Source of the DNA: Firmicutes bacterium UBA5389
GTDB taxonomy: Bacteria > Bacillota > DTU025
Direction: 5' to 3'
NCBI GenBank assembly: GCA_002409965.1
Contig: DHON01000096.1
Location: 638 to 44,697 of the forward strand
DNA: 44,060 bases
Part shown: piece after piece, positions 43,673 through 44,060 of the stretch
Position numbering within the stretch: the stretch's first letter is position 1
Layout: the number at the start of each line of letters is the position of its first letter
Made by a program: the position numbers and the translations under genes
The notes under the pieces: model-generated
Databases searched by the model: none
Told to the model about the DNA's origin: nothing
What the model saw: the letters and a program-made list of their open reading frames with translations, nothing else

Positions 43673-43973
43673 CGGCGGCGCCTCCGTCTTCCACAGGCAT
43701 CCCTGGGCGGTCAGGTCCAGAAGGCCTCGACCCGTAAATGTAGCGATCGTGATCGGTAGACCCGTCTCTGCGTCCTGTCGTCACGGCGGTTGCAGCGATA
43801 CGGAACAAAGGGTCTCCCTCCGTGATCGCGTCCGCGCCTCCCATTTCCTTGTCGATGAGAACCCGGACTACTTCCGCCATGCTCGTGTTGTACTTGGCCG
43901 CACTTTCTTTGAGAAACAGGTACCTGGCCTCGTCCAGGTAGAGTTGCGTCCTGTACTTATCCTTTCTTTCCAT
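43656..43973 (-). CDS. VapB-type antitoxin, ribbon-helix-helix
   Basis: The 105-residue protein starts MERKDKYRTQLYLDEARYLF at ATG 43973, preceded by GGGGTGG. The first 45 residues fit a ribbon-helix-helix DNA-binding domain (strand YRTQLYL, helices up to AEVVRVLIDKEM). The C-terminal part is polar and probably wraps the toxin; a stretch with RYIYGSRPSG is unusually basic. The PIN toxin overlaps its 3' end. The longer frame to 44048 would remove the candidate operator at 43998-44008 from the leader, and I rejected it. Confidence 0.75.
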   Translation of the reverse strand: MERKDKYRTQLYLDEARYLFLKESAAKYNTSMAEVVRVLIDKEMGGADAITEGDPLFRIAATAVTTGRRDGSTDHDRYIYGSRPSGPDRPGMPVEDGGAADDTLR

Positions 43974-43997
43974 ATCATCCACCCCTACTGCAGCATA

Positions 43998-44008
43998 CTG
44001 TATTACAG
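43998..44008. promoter_or_regulatory. short palindrome upstream of vapBC
   Basis: CTGTATTACAG is an 11-bp near-perfect palindrome with a single central base, 25 bp before the antitoxin start. VapBC complexes commonly bind such repeats to repress their own operon. It may be chance, given its small size. Confidence 0.35.
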
Positions 44009-44060
44009 CACATCCGTCAATCGTCTGTCTCCGATGGGACCGCGTCAATCTACAGTAGGA

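Noticed and set aside
1..44060. Integrase, tRNA attachment site or CRISPR array bounding the island
   Set aside because: I saw no integrase, tRNA gene or regularly spaced repeat on either strand, so island borders cannot be placed inside the window.

Overview
The window reads as a defence island from a moderately GC-rich bacterium, probably a Gram-positive Firmicute (Bacillota). The pointers are strong AGGAGG-type ribosome binding sites, frequent GTG/TTG starts, a PadR regulator paired with a DUF2812 protein, a CapA-family protein and a DtxR/MntR-like operator. There is no tRNA, rRNA, integrase or CRISPR array. Lineage is inferred from these features only.

Layout. (1) 3-128 is the tail of an incomplete gene. 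(2) 285-3333 (+) is a two-gene McrBC-like pair, an McrB-type AAA+ motor and a DUF2357 PD-(D/E)XK protein whose 3' end looks frameshifted or truncated. (3) 3389-9000 is a mosaic: a small membrane ORF behind a palindromic operator, a RelE-type toxin-antitoxin pair, an unrecognised acidic protein, decayed IS21 and GNAT pieces, a CapA-family gene and a PadR/DUF2812 operon. (4) 9139-31663 is one long minus-strand block. In transcription order it holds a DruH-like protein and a DUF1998 helicase (DruE-like; together Druantia type III-like), a decayed second copy of a DUF1998-helicase 3' end, a 1946-residue STAND/AAA-type ATPase, a 397-residue protein with a HEPN-like R-x4-H motif, a superfamily 2 helicase fused to a SprT-like metalloprotease, a DUF262/GmrSD-like protein and an HNH nuclease. 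(5) 31893-34114 is a broken Hsp70-like gene carrying an IS256-family transposase. (6) 34167-42988 (-) is a tight operon: an HNH-like protein with a possible SRA-like reader, a type III-like restriction helicase/nuclease, its DNA methyltransferase, and a UvrD-type helicase with an N-terminal RelE-like domain. (7) 43232-43973 (-) is a VapBC-type toxin-antitoxin pair.

How the genes may work together. The type III-like Res and Mod supply self/non-self discrimination by methylation. The McrBC-like pair, the DUF262 protein and the HNH proteins resemble modification-dependent or type IV systems that attack modified phage DNA. The Druantia-like pair is a separate helicase system. The most novel-looking unit is the ATPase - HEPN-like - helicase/SprT set at 12341-22205. 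It could be a sensor ATPase coupled to an RNase effector and a helicase-protease acting on DNA-protein complexes. I do not recognise it as a named system, and its function is inference from domains and gene order.
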